Shown one piece after another: positions 20,090 to 39,623 of a DNA stretch of 64,000 nucleotides. Both the position numbers and the translations under genes were made by a program. Position 1 is the stretch's first letter; each line of letters begins with the position of its first letter. A model generated the notes under the pieces. That model had not been told where the DNA came from. It saw only the letters and a program-made list of their open reading frames with translations, and did no database searches. Source of the DNA: Pseudomonas sp. GGS8 (GTDB taxonomy: Bacteria > Pseudomonadota > Gammaproteobacteria > Pseudomonadales > Pseudomonadaceae); NCBI RefSeq assembly GCF_024168645.1, contig NZ_JALJWF010000001.1, positions 3,165,501-3,229,500 on the forward strand, written 5' to 3'.

Positions 20090-21220
20090 ATGGCCAATCT
20101 GCGTATAGCGCTGGTGGCGGGTGAAGCTTCCGGTGACATTCTGGGTGCGGGTCTCATGCGTGCGCTCAAGGCTCAGCATCCGGCGGTGGAGTTCATCGGT
20201 GTCGGTGGTCCGCTGATGCAAGCCGAAGGGCTGGCTTCCTGTTTCCCGATGGAACGCCTTTCTGTCATGGGGCTGGTGGAAGTGCTGGGCCGTTTGCGCG
20301 AGCTATTGGCGCGTCGCAAGAAACTGGTCGCCGATCTGATCGCCGCAAAGCCGGACGTGTTCATCGGTATCGATGCTCCGGACTTCAATCTCAATATCGA
20401 ACTCAAGCTGCGTCAGGCCGGGATCAAGACCGTGCATTACGTTAGCCCGTCGGTCTGGGCCTGGCGGCAGAAGCGGGTGCTGAAGATCCGTGAAGGCTGC
20501 GATCTGATGCTGACACTGTTCCCGTTCGAAGCTAAATTTTATGAAGAGAAGGGCGTGCCGGTACGGTTTGTTGGGCATTCCCTGGCCGATGCGATCCCGC
20601 TTGAGGCCGATCGCGCCGCCGCGCGGGCCGAACTCGGTTTGCCGGACGGGCCGCTGGTCGCCCTGATGCCGGGCAGCCGCGGCGGTGAAGTCGGACGCCT
20701 CGGTGCGTTGTTCCTCGACACCGCCCAGCGCCTGCGGGCCCTGCGTCCGGGCGTGCGGTTCGTCGTGCCGTGCGCCAGCCCGGAACGCCGGGCCCAGCTT
20801 GAAGAGTTGCTGGTCGGGCGCGATCTGCCGTTGACCTTGCTCGACGGCAAATCCCATCTGGCGCTGGCGGCCTGCGACGCGGTGTTAATCGCTTCGGGAA
20901 CCGCCACGCTGGAAGCATTGCTGTACAAGCGGCCGATGGTAGTCGCTTATCGCTTGGCGCCGCTGACGTTCTGGATTCTCAAACGGATGGTGAAGAGTCC
21001 CTACGTCTCGTTGCCGAATCTGCTGGCCCAGCGCCTGCTGGTGCCGGAGTTGTTGCAGGACGATGCGACAGTCGAAGCCCTGGCTCAGACTCTGTCGCCG
21101 CTGATCGAAGGTGGCGAGGAGCAGACCCGAGGCTTTGACGAAATCCACCGAACCCTGCGCCTGGACGCCTCCAATCAGGCAGCGGACGCGGTACTGAACC
21201 TGATTGGCAGAGCGCAATGA
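20090..21220 (+). CDS. lpxB: Lipid-A-disaccharide synthase
   Basis: 376 residues, a GT-B-like glycosyltransferase (family GT19). It joins UDP-diacylglucosamine and lipid X to form the lipid A disaccharide at the inner face of the membrane. Landmarks: the N-terminal [43 protein letters not shown] and [11 protein letters not shown] in the donor-binding half. The stop overlaps the rnhB start by 4 bases. Confidence 0.97.
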   Translation: MANLRIALVAGEASGDILGAGLMRALKAQHPAVEFIGVGGPLMQAEGLASCFPMERLSVMGLVEVLGRLRELLARRKKLVADLIAAKPDVFIGIDAPDFNLNIELKLRQAGIKTVHYVSPSVWAWRQKRVLKIREGCDLMLTLFPFEAKFYEEKGVPVRFVGHSLADAIPLEADRAAARAELGLPDGPLVALMPGSRGGEVGRLGALFLDTAQRLRALRPGVRFVVPCASPERRAQLEELLVGRDLPLTLLDGKSHLALAACDAVLIASGTATLEALLYKRPMVVAYRLAPLTFWILKRMVKSPYVSLPNLLAQRLLVPELLQDDATVEALAQTLSPLIEGGEEQTRGFDEIHRTLRLDASNQAADAVLNLIGRAQ

Positions 21221-21858
21221 GCAAAACAAGTAGGCAGATGGGCCTGGATTTTATGCTGGTCGATGAAGTTGAAGATCTGGTGGCAGGTGTCGATGAAGTC
21301 GGTCGCGGCCCGCTGTGCGGTGCCGTGGTGACCGCGGCGGTGATCCTTGATCCGAGCCGGCCGATTCTCGGCCTCAACGATTCGAAGAAACTCACTGAAG
21401 CCCGCCGCGAAAAACTCTACGACGAAATTTGCGAAAAAGCCCTGAGCTGGTGCATTGCCCGCGCCGAAGTCGAAGAAATCGACGAATTGAACATTCTCCA
21501 TGCCACCATGCTAGCCATGCAGCGAGCGGTCGAGGGCCTGCACATTCAGCCGAAGCTGGCGATGATTGACGGCAACCGTTGTCCGAAACTCGCGATGCGC
21601 GCCGAAGCCGTGGTGCAAGGCGACAGCAAAGTGCCAGCCATCGCTGCGGCGTCGATTCTGGCCAAGGTCAGCCGTGATCGTGAAATGGCGGCGTTCGAAC
21701 TGATTTACCCGGGCTACGGCATCGGTGGCCACAAAGGCTACCCGACGCCCGTTCATCTGGAAGCGCTGACGCGTCTGGGGCCGACACCGATTCACCGCCG
21801 CTCGTTCGCCCCGGTACGCCTGGCGTATGAAGCGCGGGAAAGCCTGATCGAGGGTTAG
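21217..21858 (+). CDS. rnhB: Ribonuclease HII
   Basis: 213 residues. It removes ribonucleotides misincorporated in DNA and cuts RNA/DNA hybrids. The type 2 RNase H acidic site is seen in [12 protein letters not shown] (Asp-Glu) and [10 protein letters not shown], with the later Asp within [12 protein letters not shown]. The ATGA overlap with lpxB supports the start at 21217; the next ATG at 21238 (MGLDFMLV) is also close to the family N-terminus. It is followed by dnaE after 82 bases. Confidence 0.95.
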   Translation: MSKTSRQMGLDFMLVDEVEDLVAGVDEVGRGPLCGAVVTAAVILDPSRPILGLNDSKKLTEARREKLYDEICEKALSWCIARAEVEEIDELNILHATMLAMQRAVEGLHIQPKLAMIDGNRCPKLAMRAEAVVQGDSKVPAIAAASILAKVSRDREMAAFELIYPGYGIGGHKGYPTPVHLEALTRLGPTPIHRRSFAPVRLAYEARESLIEG

Positions 21859-21940
21859 TCGCAGGCTGATGTTTTGCTCAAGGCCCGGTACAATCCGGGC
21901 CTTGTTGTCTTCACGTTTCTAGTTTCTAGACAGGATCACT

Positions 21941-25462
<3,522 letters not shown>

Positions 25463-25612
25463 CGGTCAGGCGTCATTCCTTGCCATTGGAACGTGCCTGA
25501 TCCCGACCCGAATTTTTAATCTCGACCTGAACGCGCCTGTCCCTTAAGGTAGGGCGCGAATAGACAACCGGCCGGCCCAAGTTCTCTTGGACGCGACCCT
25601 AGACGGACGCCT

Positions 25613-26560
25613 ATGAACCCGAATTTTCTAGATTTCGAACAGCCGATCGCCGACCTGCAAGCCAAGATCGAAGAGTTGCGCTTGGTCGGTAATGACAATT
25701 CGCTGAATATCGGCGATGAGATCTCCCGCCTTCAGGACAAGAGCAGCACGTTGACCGAAGACATCTTCGGCAAGCTGACCAGTTGGCAGATCGCGCGTCT
25801 GGCGCGTCACCCGAAACGTCCATATACCCTGGACTACATCGAACACATCTTCACCGAGTTCGATGAACTGCACGGCGACCGTCACTTCTCCGACGACGCT
25901 GCCATCGTTGGCGGTGTTGCCCGTCTGGACGACCAGCCGGTGATGATCATCGGCCACCAGAAAGGCCGTGAAGTGCGCGAGAAGGTTCGCCGCAACTTCG
26001 GCATGCCACGTCCTGAGGGCTACCGCAAGGCGTGTCGCCTGATGGAAATGGCCGAGCGTTTCAAAATGCCGATCCTGACCTTCATCGACACCCCGGGCGC
26101 TTACCCTGGCATCGACGCCGAAGAGCGCAACCAGAGCGAAGCGATTGCCTGGAACCTGCGCGTCATGGCTCGCCTGAAAACCCCAATCATCGCCACCGTG
26201 ATCGGTGAGGGTGGTTCTGGTGGTGCGCTGGCAATCGGCGTCTGCGATCAGCTGAACATGCTGCAATATTCGACCTACGCGGTGATTTCGCCGGAAGGTT
26301 GCGCCTCGATTCTGTGGAAAACATCCGAGAAAGCTCCGGATGCCGCAGAGGCGATGGGTATTACTGCCGAGCGCCTGAAGGGCCTGGGCATTGTCGATAA
26401 AGTGATCAGCGAGCCGTTGGGCGGCGCTCATCGTGATCCGGCCGCTGCCGCTGCCTCGATCCGCGCCGAGCTGAGCTCGCAACTGGCGATGTTGAAGAAG
26501 TTCGACAACGACGCGCTGCTGGCCCGTCGTTACGAGCGTCTGATGAGCTACGGTCTCTGA
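25613..26560 (+). CDS. accA: Acetyl-CoA carboxylase carboxyltransferase subunit alpha
   Basis: 315 residues. With AccD it transfers the carboxyl group from biotin to acetyl-CoA, the committed step of fatty-acid synthesis. The N-terminus [20 protein letters not shown] is family-typical. The crotonase-fold core includes [20 protein letters not shown] and the oxyanion glycines in [16 protein letters not shown]. It stands downstream of dnaE, as in many gamma-proteobacteria. Confidence 0.98.
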   Translation: MNPNFLDFEQPIADLQAKIEELRLVGNDNSLNIGDEISRLQDKSSTLTEDIFGKLTSWQIARLARHPKRPYTLDYIEHIFTEFDELHGDRHFSDDAAIVGGVARLDDQPVMIIGHQKGREVREKVRRNFGMPRPEGYRKACRLMEMAERFKMPILTFIDTPGAYPGIDAEERNQSEAIAWNLRVMARLKTPIIATVIGEGGSGGALAIGVCDQLNMLQYSTYAVISPEGCASILWKTSEKAPDAAEAMGITAERLKGLGIVDKVISEPLGGAHRDPAAAAASIRAELSSQLAMLKKFDNDALLARRYERLMSYGL

Positions 26561-26593
26561 TCTGACGCAGATTCGGCTGACAATAGAAAAAAC

Positions 26594-26699
26594 TGTGGGA
26601 GCGGGCTTGCCCGCGAAAGCGATGTAACATTCAACGAATTTGTTGGCTGTTCCGCCGCCTTCGCGGGCAAGTCGAATCGTCGCACCGCCGCTCCCACAT
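26594..26699. repeat. REP pair between accA and tilS
   Basis: The left element GTGGGAGCGGGCTTGCCCGC starts at 26595. The right element (26657-26699) contains TTCGCGGGCAAGTCG and ends GCTCCCACA in inverted orientation. Together they form a BIME-like pair of about 105 bases; the right arm is interrupted by about 15 bases (around 26673-26688). Confidence 0.85.
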
Positions 26700-26722
26700 T
26701 TGATTTGTGCAAAGTGATCGAT

Positions 26723-28051
26723 ATGAGTCAGCCCGCGATTGATCTGTCTACCAGACTCCTGCACAACCTCGCGTCTTGGCGCAACGCCACAACCTGGCGC
26801 ATCGCCTTCTCCGGTGGTCTCGATTCCACCGTCCTGCTGCACCTTCTCGCACACCTCGCAAAAACCGAATCCTTGCCAGCGCTGACCGCCATTCATGTCC
26901 ACCACGGTCTTCAGGCTGCGGCTGATGCGTGGCCGGAGCATTGTCAGTCGGTCTGTGATGCGTTGGGTGTACCGCTGGAGGTTGTACGTGTTCAGGTTGA
27001 GCCCGGCGCCAGCCTTGAGCGTGCGGCGCGAGATGCGCGTTACGGCGCCTTCGTCGCGGCGACTCACGCCGGTGAAGTGCTGCTCACTGGCCAGCACCGT
27101 GACGATCAAGCGGAAACCCTGTTGTTTCGGCTGATGCGTGGGGCGGGGGTGAGAGGCTTGTCGGGAATGCCGAGCGAGCGTCCGTTGGGGCGGGGGCATC
27201 TGCTGCGACCATTGCTTGATGTCACTCGCGCCGAGCTTGAGGTCTACGCCACTGAGCATCGGCTGAGCTGGATCGAAGATCCGTCGAATCAGGATCGGCA
27301 GTTCTCGCGCAATTACCTGCGTCACCAGGTGTTTCCGGCATTGACCGCTCGCTGGCCGCAAGCGGTGGCGACCATGGCTCGCAGTGCTGCGCATCTGAGT
27401 GAAGCGCAGGGGTTGCTCGACGACTTGGCACAAATTGATCTGGCCCGGGCCAGCACGCACAGTGATTTCGATTGGCTGGGTTTGCGGTCGCTGGAGCTGG
27501 CACCGCTGCAATTCCTCTCTGACGCTCGTCAACGCAATGCGTTAAGTCATTGGCTCAAACCGCTGACATCTTTGCCAGACAGTGACCATTGGTCGGGTTG
27601 GGAGGATTTGCGCGATGCGACCAACGATGCGCGTCCGGTCTGGCGGCTGGCGGCGGGCGAACTGCACCGGGCCGGTGGGCGTCTTTGGTGGTTGTCAGGT
27701 GGTTGGTTGCGTACTCCGCCATCCCCGGTGTCTTGGGTTGACCCCACGGTATTGCTGGCGTTGCCGGATAATGGCGCGCTCACACTCACCGGTAAGATCC
27801 CCGATGGCCCGTTGCAGATCCGCTATCGTGAGGGCGGCGAAGTCATGAATTTGCCCGATCGCGGCCACCGGGACTTGAAGCGTTTGCTCAACGAAAGCGG
27901 TGTGCCGGGTTTCGCCCGTGGCAGATTGCCGCTGGTCTACAGAGACGAGCAATTGCTGGGGGTGGCGAACCTGCAGGGGCTAAATGGCAGTGAGCGCAGT
28001 GGCTGGTATTTGCATTGGCAGCCGCCGATCGAAGATCAAGGTTTGAGCTGA
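26723..28051 (+). CDS. tilS: tRNA(Ile)-lysidine synthase
   Basis: 442 residues. It converts C34 of the CAU-anticodon tRNA(Ile) to lysidine, using ATP and lysine, so that AUA is read correctly. The N-type ATP pyrophosphatase loop is FSGGLDSTVLLHLL, followed by HVHHGL and TGQHRDDQAETLLFRLMRGAG. TilS-specific substrate-binding and C-terminal domains fill the rest (for example GGEVMNLPDRGHRDLKRLL). The start at 26723 (MSQPAIDL) is preferred over 26705, which has no better ribosome site. Its N-terminus is somewhat variable in the family. Confidence 0.94.
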   Translation: MSQPAIDLSTRLLHNLASWRNATTWRIAFSGGLDSTVLLHLLAHLAKTESLPALTAIHVHHGLQAAADAWPEHCQSVCDALGVPLEVVRVQVEPGASLERAARDARYGAFVAATHAGEVLLTGQHRDDQAETLLFRLMRGAGVRGLSGMPSERPLGRGHLLRPLLDVTRAELEVYATEHRLSWIEDPSNQDRQFSRNYLRHQVFPALTARWPQAVATMARSAAHLSEAQGLLDDLAQIDLARASTHSDFDWLGLRSLELAPLQFLSDARQRNALSHWLKPLTSLPDSDHWSGWEDLRDATNDARPVWRLAAGELHRAGGRLWWLSGGWLRTPPSPVSWVDPTVLLALPDNGALTLTGKIPDGPLQIRYREGGEVMNLPDRGHRDLKRLLNESGVPGFARGRLPLVYRDEQLLGVANLQGLNGSERSGWYLHWQPPIEDQGLS

Positions 28052-28304
28052 AAGGGGCTTTCCGGTAGACTACGCTCCCTTCTTGATACAACTTCTGTGG
28101 ATTCGCCTGAATCGCAGGAGTTGCCGATTACCAAGCAGTCTTTGCTGGGCGATTCCAAAAAATGTGTAGCGAGCAACCTACCGGTGTTTCATCTTCCGGT
28201 CTGTCCCAACGCGGCGGTTTTTTTGAAAGGTGCACTGTGATTAATGCAGGTGATCGGGGGCTTCGGCCTTCCTTCGCTTTCCCCGGCGGCTCGGACCGCT
28301 TTAA

Positions 28305-30808
<2,504 letters not shown>

Positions 30809-30914
30809 ACCTCAATTCTCCGGTAAAGTACCGCACGGTTTAATTGCTCAGGCCCTCGGGCTTGAGCCTTATCGTCCGCAAGCCTGCCCGCTGTCTGTCA
30901 CTTGCCGACGATAA

Positions 30915-32255
<1,341 letters not shown>

Positions 32256-32341
32256 GTGGTAAACGATAAAAAGACACCGGATTGTGTCGGAAAAATCGCG
32301 ACAGCGACGGATTTGTCACTAATCTGATGCCTTAAGAGCAC

Positions 32342-32362
32342 AAGCCTGGTTCTTCCAGGCTT
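32342..32362 (+). terminator. Hairpin between eno and ftsB
   Basis: AAGCCTGG, a 5-base loop and CCAGGCTT form a perfect 8-base stem. No U run follows, so termination is uncertain. Confidence 0.45.
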
Positions 32363-32425
32363 CGTGCTATCAGAAGCTTCAAAGTTTGGCATGGCTGTCT
32401 TTTTTCACTGGATACCTGATATTCG

Positions 32426-32704
32426 ATGCGCAGTCCCAATTGGTTGTTCCTCGTCTTGCTCTTGCTGCTGGCCGGCCTGCAGTACCGCCTGTGGGTGGGT
32501 AATGGCAGTCTGGCGCAAGTGGCCGAGCTGAAGCAGCAGATTGCGGATCAACACGCCGAAAACGAGGCGTTGCTGGAGCGCAACCGAGTGATGGATGCCG
32601 AAGTCAGTGAGCTGAAAAAAGGCATGGAGACCGTTGAAGAGCGGGCTCGCCATGAGTTGGGCATGGTCAAGGATGGTGAAACCCTTTACCAGTTGGCCCA
32701 ATGA
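32426..32704 (+). CDS. ftsB: Cell division protein FtsB
   Basis: 92 residues, a bitopic inner-membrane protein of the FtsQLB complex, which signals the divisome to start septal wall synthesis. One N-terminal membrane helix (NWLFLVLLLLLAGLQYRLW, about residues 5-23) is followed by a periplasmic leucine-zipper-like coiled coil (about 30-65). The conserved end EERARHELGMVKDGETLYQ is typical. The start has no strong ribosome site. It overlaps ispD by 4 bases (ATGA), the conserved eno-ftsB-ispD order. Confidence 0.95.
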   Translation: MRSPNWLFLVLLLLLAGLQYRLWVGNGSLAQVAELKQQIADQHAENEALLERNRVMDAEVSELKKGMETVEERARHELGMVKDGETLYQLAQ

Positions 32705-33408
32705 TTGAGTCGTTACCGGCCTTCTGGGCCGTAATTCCTGCCGCGGGCGTCGGTGCCCGTATGGCTGCGGACCGTCCCAAGCAATACTTGCAGCTGGGCG
32801 GGCGCACTATTCTCGAACACAGCCTCGGCTGTTTCCTCGATCATCCAGCCCTGAAGGGATTGGTGGTCAGTCTTGCTATCGACGATCCTTACTGGCCGAA
32901 CCTGGCCTGTGCTGCCGATCCGCGTATTCAGCGGGTTGAAGGCGGCGCCGAGCGTTCCGGGTCAGTGCTCAACGCCTTGCTGCATCTGCATGCCCAGGGC
33001 GCTGACGATGAGGATTGGGTGTTGGTTCACGATGCCGCGCGACCGAATCTGGCGCGTGATGATCTCGATAAATTGCTCAGTGAACTGGCTGACGATTCGG
33101 TGGGCGGTCTATTGGCGGTGCCTGCGCGCGACACCCTCAAACGGGTCGACAAGCATGGGCGAGTGCTGGAAACCGTGGATCGCAGCGTGATCTGGCAGGC
33201 GTATACGCCGCAGATGTTTCGCCTTGGAGCATTGCATCGGGCGTTGGCGGACAGCCTGGTGGCAGATGTTGTCATCACCGATGAAGCCTCGGCGATGGAG
33301 TGGGCAGGTATGGCACCCCGTTTGATCGAAGGTCGATCCGATAACATCAAAGTCACTCGCCCCGAAGACCTGGAGTGGTTGCGCCAGCGTTGGGCGAACC
33401 GCCGTTAA
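32701..33408 (+). CDS. ispD: 2-C-methyl-D-erythritol 4-phosphate cytidylyltransferase
   Basis: 235 residues; the third MEP-pathway step, CTP + MEP to CDP-ME. The nucleotide-binding loop is IPAAGVGARMAADRPKQYL. VHDAARPNLARDDL and the late ITDEASAMEWAG complete the active site. It is coupled to ftsB by a 4-base overlap. In many genomes ispF follows directly; here a formaldehyde-detoxification module and a LysR gene separate them, with ispF at 36470. Confidence 0.96.
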   Translation: MIESLPAFWAVIPAAGVGARMAADRPKQYLQLGGRTILEHSLGCFLDHPALKGLVVSLAIDDPYWPNLACAADPRIQRVEGGAERSGSVLNALLHLHAQGADDEDWVLVHDAARPNLARDDLDKLLSELADDSVGGLLAVPARDTLKRVDKHGRVLETVDRSVIWQAYTPQMFRLGALHRALADSLVADVVITDEASAMEWAGMAPRLIEGRSDNIKVTRPEDLEWLRQRWANRR

Positions 33409-33410
33409 AA

Positions 33411-33448
33411 GATCGCAGGCTATGTGGGCGCTGCCGCAGGCTGCGATC
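33411..33448. terminator. Bidirectional hairpin between convergent ispD and LysR genes
   Basis: GATCGCAG (33411-33418) pairs with CTGCGATC (33441-33448) around GCCGCAGG-like inner sequence. It has a run of A before and T-rich sequence after, so it could end both convergent transcripts. The GATCGCAGCCTGCGGCAGC type is also a dispersed Pseudomonas repeat. Confidence 0.6.
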
Positions 33449-33456
33449 GTTTGCTC

Positions 33457-34353
33457 TTAAACCCGATACTCAGGCCGTTCGGCCAACCCTTCCTTTAAAT
33501 AATCCACCAACTTGCGCACCTTCGGCGACAGATGTCGCTGCTGCGGATAAAGCGCCCAAACCGCTGTGTTCGGTGGTTGGTGGGCTTCCAGCAGCGAAAT
33601 CAATTCGCCATTTTTCAGGTGCTCCAGCACGTAGTAATCCGGCAACTGACACAGCCCAACCCCTTGTAGCGCGGCATCCAGCACGGCCTGCCCACTGTTG
33701 CAGCGCCAGTTTCCCTGTACTCGCTGGGAAAATTCCCGCCCGTTCTGTTCCAGTTGCCAGATATCCGAGCTGCCGATGAGGCAGTTATGACGACTCAGTT
33801 CCGACAAGCTGTGTGGGCGACCATACCGTTCCAGGTAGGACGGTGAGGCGCACAGGTACATGCGCCGTGGTGCCAAACGGGTCGCGACCAATCTTGAATC
33901 CTGTAGACGGCCAAGTCGGATGGCCAGGTCCAGCCCTTCATGCACCAGATCGAGCGGGCGGTTGCTCAGTTCGATATCGACACGCAGTTGCGGATACATG
34001 CCCATGAAGCGAGTCACCAGCGGCACGATAAATCGTTCGCCGTAGGCCACGGCACACGTCATGCGCAGCATGCCCTTGGGCTCGCTGGTCAGGTCGCCGA
34101 CAGCGCGCAACGCCTCTTCACGACCATCCTGCAAACGCTGGCAATGTTGCAGAAAGGTTTGCCCGGCCTCGGTCAGCGTGACCCGGCGGGTACTGCGATA
34201 GAGCAAGCGGGTCTGCAGGCGCTCTTCCAGTCGTACGATTTGGCGACTGATGTGGGAGGAAGACACTCCAAGGCGTTCAGCCGCGGCGGTGAATTGGTTG
34301 CACTCGGCGACGGCGACGAACTCGTCGATGCCTTCCCAGCGGTTTTCGGACAT
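33457..34353 (-). CDS. LysR-family transcriptional regulator
   Basis: 298 residues. The N-terminal winged HTH is seen in AVAECNQFTAAAERLGVSSS followed by HISRQIVRLEERLQTRL. The C-terminal effector-binding domain runs from about residue 90 (GMLRMTCAVAYGERFIVPLV). It is divergent from frmA with 106 bases between them, the classic layout for a LysR protein controlling its neighbour, so regulation of frmA-fghA is likely but not shown. The effector is unknown. The subgroup features (SSxHISRQIxRLE, RSTRRVxLTEAG) are those of the many AaeR/DsdC-unrelated TFs typical of Pseudomonas. Confidence 0.85.
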   Translation of the reverse strand: MSENRWEGIDEFVAVAECNQFTAAAERLGVSSSHISRQIVRLEERLQTRLLYRSTRRVTLTEAGQTFLQHCQRLQDGREEALRAVGDLTSEPKGMLRMTCAVAYGERFIVPLVTRFMGMYPQLRVDIELSNRPLDLVHEGLDLAIRLGRLQDSRLVATRLAPRRMYLCASPSYLERYGRPHSLSELSRHNCLIGSSDIWQLEQNGREFSQRVQGNWRCNSGQAVLDAALQGVGLCQLPDYYVLEHLKNGELISLLEAHQPPNTAVWALYPQQRHLSPKVRKLVDYLKEGLAERPEYRV

Positions 34354-34378
34354 CGGGATTATCCCTGCATGGCAATAA

Positions 34379-35572
<1,194 letters not shown>

Positions 35573-35580
35573 GGTCGGTC

Positions 35581-36426
35581 ATGAGCCTGGAAAATATCTC
35601 CTGCCAGAAAAGCTTCGGCGGCTGGCACAAGCGCTACCGGCACCGCTCCGACGTGCTCGGTTGCGACATGGTGTTTGCCGTGTACCTGCCGCCGCAAGCG
35701 GAGCAGGGCGGTAAACTGCCGGTGCTGTACTGGTTGTCTGGCCTGACCTGCACCGACGAGAACTTCATGCAGAAGGCCGGCGCCATGCGCATGGCCGCCG
35801 AGCTGGGGCTGATCGTCGTCGCACCGGACACCAGCCCGCGCGGTCCCGAAGTGCCGGGTGATCCGGACGGTGCCTGGGACTTCGGCCTCGGTGCCGGGTT
35901 TTATCTCAATGCCACGCAGGAACCGTGGTCGCGGCACTATCGGATGCACGACTATGTCGTGCAGGAATTGCCGGCATTGGTCGAGGCGCATTTCCCGGCG
36001 TCGGACAAACGCGGCATAAGTGGCCATTCCATGGGCGGTCACGGCGCGCTGGTCTGCGCGTTGCGCAATCCGGGGCGTTATCAGTCGGTGTCGGCATTCT
36101 CACCGATCAACAACCCGATCGATTGCCCGTGGGGCCAAAAGGCCTTTTCCCGCTACTTGGGTGAAGACCGGTCGAAATGGCGCGAGTGGGATGCCTGTGC
36201 ATTGATCGCCGAGGCCGACGAAAAGCTGCCGCTGCTGGTGGATCAGGGGGATCGCGACGATTTCCTCGCCACCCAGCTCAAGCCTGAAACCCTGCAACAG
36301 GCGGCGAAACTTGCCGGTCATCCGCTGACGTTGCGTTTGCAACCCGGCTACGACCACAGTTATTTCTTCATCGCGAGTTTCATCGACGACCACTTGCAGC
36401 ATCACGGACGCGCTCTAGGCGTTTAA
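35581..36426 (+). CDS. fghA: S-formylglutathione hydrolase
   Basis: 281 residues, an esterase-D-type alpha/beta hydrolase. It hydrolyses S-formylglutathione to formate and glutathione, finishing the pathway begun by FrmA. The nucleophile elbow is [12 protein letters not shown]; the catalytic Asp is in DQGDRDDFL and the His in GYDHSYFFI. The N-terminal block [17 protein letters not shown] is typical. It is followed at once by a terminator whose U run reaches the ispF start codon. Confidence 0.96.
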   Translation: MSLENISCQKSFGGWHKRYRHRSDVLGCDMVFAVYLPPQAEQGGKLPVLYWLSGLTCTDENFMQKAGAMRMAAELGLIVVAPDTSPRGPEVPGDPDGAWDFGLGAGFYLNATQEPWSRHYRMHDYVVQELPALVEAHFPASDKRGISGHSMGGHGALVCALRNPGRYQSVSAFSPINNPIDCPWGQKAFSRYLGEDRSKWREWDACALIAEADEKLPLLVDQGDRDDFLATQLKPETLQQAAKLAGHPLTLRLQPGYDHSYFFIASFIDDHLQHHGRALGV

Positions 36427-36439
36427 TGCAGGTAGAATC

Positions 36440-36468
36440 ACGCCCTGACAAAAATCGGGGCGTTTTTT
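36440..36468 (+). terminator. Intrinsic terminator after fghA, abutting the ispF start codon
   Basis: CGCCC...GGGGCG stem with a loop of about 9-10 bases followed by seven T (36463-36469). The ispF ATG begins at 36470, directly after the U tract, so any ribosome site for ispF falls inside the hairpin's right arm (GGGGCG). A possible -10 (TAGAAT, 36433-36438) sits just upstream. Confidence 0.75.
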
Positions 36469-36469
36469 T

Positions 36470-36943
36470 ATGCGTATTGGCCACGGCTATGATGTGCACC
36501 GTTTCGGTGAGGGCGATTTCATCACGCTGGGCGGTGTGCGGATTGCACACAGCTTCGGGCTGCTTGCCCATTCCGACGGTGATGTCCTGCTGCACGCCTT
36601 GAGCGATGCGTTGCTCGGCGCTGCCGCGCTGGGTGATATCGGCAAGCATTTTCCAGACACCGACCCGCAATTCAAGGGTGCCGACAGCCGTGCGCTGTTG
36701 CGTCATGTCGTCGCACTGATCCACGCCAAGGGCTGGAAAGTCGGCAACGTCGATAACACCATCGTCGCCCAGGCCCCAAAAATGGCCCCGCATATCGAAT
36801 CGATGCGCGCGCTGATTGCCGCGGATCTTCAAGTTGAGTTGGATCAAGTGAACGTGAAAGCTACCACCACCGAAAAGCTTGGCTTTGTCGGTCGCGAAGA
36901 AGGTATTGCCGTGCATTCCGTTGCCCTGTTGTTGCGCGCATGA
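36470..36943 (+). CDS. ispF: 2-C-methyl-D-erythritol 2,4-cyclodiphosphate synthase
   Basis: 157 residues, a trimeric zinc enzyme of the MEP pathway. Metal ligands are in GHGYDVHRF near the N-terminus and in the [13 protein letters not shown] block; the family signature [17 protein letters not shown] is at the C-terminus. The start codon immediately follows a terminator U tract, so either it is read from an internal promoter or from readthrough. It overlaps truD by 4 bases. Confidence 0.96.
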   Translation: MRIGHGYDVHRFGEGDFITLGGVRIAHSFGLLAHSDGDVLLHALSDALLGAAALGDIGKHFPDTDPQFKGADSRALLRHVVALIHAKGWKVGNVDNTIVAQAPKMAPHIESMRALIAADLQVELDQVNVKATTTEKLGFVGREEGIAVHSVALLLRA

Positions 36944-37985
36944 ACGAGGCGCAATTGCTCGGCCCACGGGCCTATGGTCAAGCCCTCGGCACCGCAGTGC
37001 TGAAAGCCACGGCGGAAGATTTCCAGGTCGATGAAGTCCTCGATATTCCCCTGAGCGGCGATGGCGAACACCTGTGGATCTGGGTGGAAAAGCGCGGTTT
37101 GAATACCGAAGAAGCGGCACGACGGATTGCCAAGGCCGCGGGCGTGCCGTTGCGGACTGTCAGCTACGCGGGTCTCAAGGACCGTCAGGCGCTGACTCGC
37201 CAGTGGTTCAGCGTGCAACTGCCCGGCAAGGCCGATCCTGATCTGTCGGCGGCGGAAAACGACACGCTGAAAATCCTCAAGACCGGTCGGCACAGACGCA
37301 AGCTGCAGCGCGGTGCCCATTCGGCCAACGGCTTCACCTTGCGCCTGACCCAGTTCGCAGGCGACAAGGCGGCGATCGAAGAGCGGCTGCTGTTGATCGC
37401 CAGGCAAGGTATTCCCAATTATTTCGGCGCCCAGCGTTTCGGGCATGACGGCGGCAATGTCGTCGACGCCCGTGCCTGGGCAGCACGCAAGGCCCTGCCG
37501 GAACAACGCAACGTGCGTTCGCGCCTGCTCTCCACCGCGCGCAGTTTTCTGTTTAATCAGGTGCTGGCGGCACGTGTCACCGATGGTACCTGGCAGCGTG
37601 CTCAGGTCGGCGATCTGCTGGCTTTCACCGACAGTCGCAGTTTCTTCCCGGCAGGTGAAGCCGAGTGCAGTGACCCGCGTCTGGCGATTCTCGACTTGCA
37701 CCCGACCGGCCCGCAGTGGGGCGAAGGTGACTCGCCGGCGTCAGGCGCTGTCCATGAACTGGAGCAGGCAATCGCCGCGCGCGAAGCGGACCTGCGCGAT
37801 TGGTTGATTAACGCCGGAATGAGCCACGAACGTCGCATCCTGCGGCTGCCCATTGGCGGGTTGACGTGGCATTATCCCGAGCCTGACATTCTGCAACTGG
37901 AATTCGTCCTCCCGGCCGGATGCTTCGCCACCGTATTGGTGCGTGAACTCGTCGATCTGGTGCCGGTGGGGCAGACGGACAGCCC

Positions 37986-37998
<13 letters not shown>
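36940..37998 (+). CDS. truD: tRNA pseudouridine(13) synthase
   Basis: 352 residues; it makes pseudouridine 13 in tRNA(Glu). The catalytic aspartate is in [19 protein letters not shown]. Other TruD blocks are [10 protein letters not shown] near the N-terminus and [19 protein letters not shown] TruD-specific insertion domain occupies roughly residues 155-300. It overlaps ispF by 4 bases and surE by 13 bases in another frame, so the ispF-truD-surE-pcm set is tightly coupled. Confidence 0.95.
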
Positions 37999-39412
<1,414 letters not shown>

Positions 39413-39623
39413 GCATTTGTTTCAGCGCGCTGAATTCTCTTCGATTGCCCGGGTCTTACAGCGGCATCGATGGGTTAAACGCAATTCATCCTCAGGCAGC
39501 TAACGTGTGCGTGAAACGAGTTCGCTTCATTAAAGGTAAAGCCTGTTCGGCCCGTTATACTTGCGACATTTCGTGCCGAAACACGGCAATTCATATTTTC
39601 AGCCACCACAAAGGGAGCGGCGG

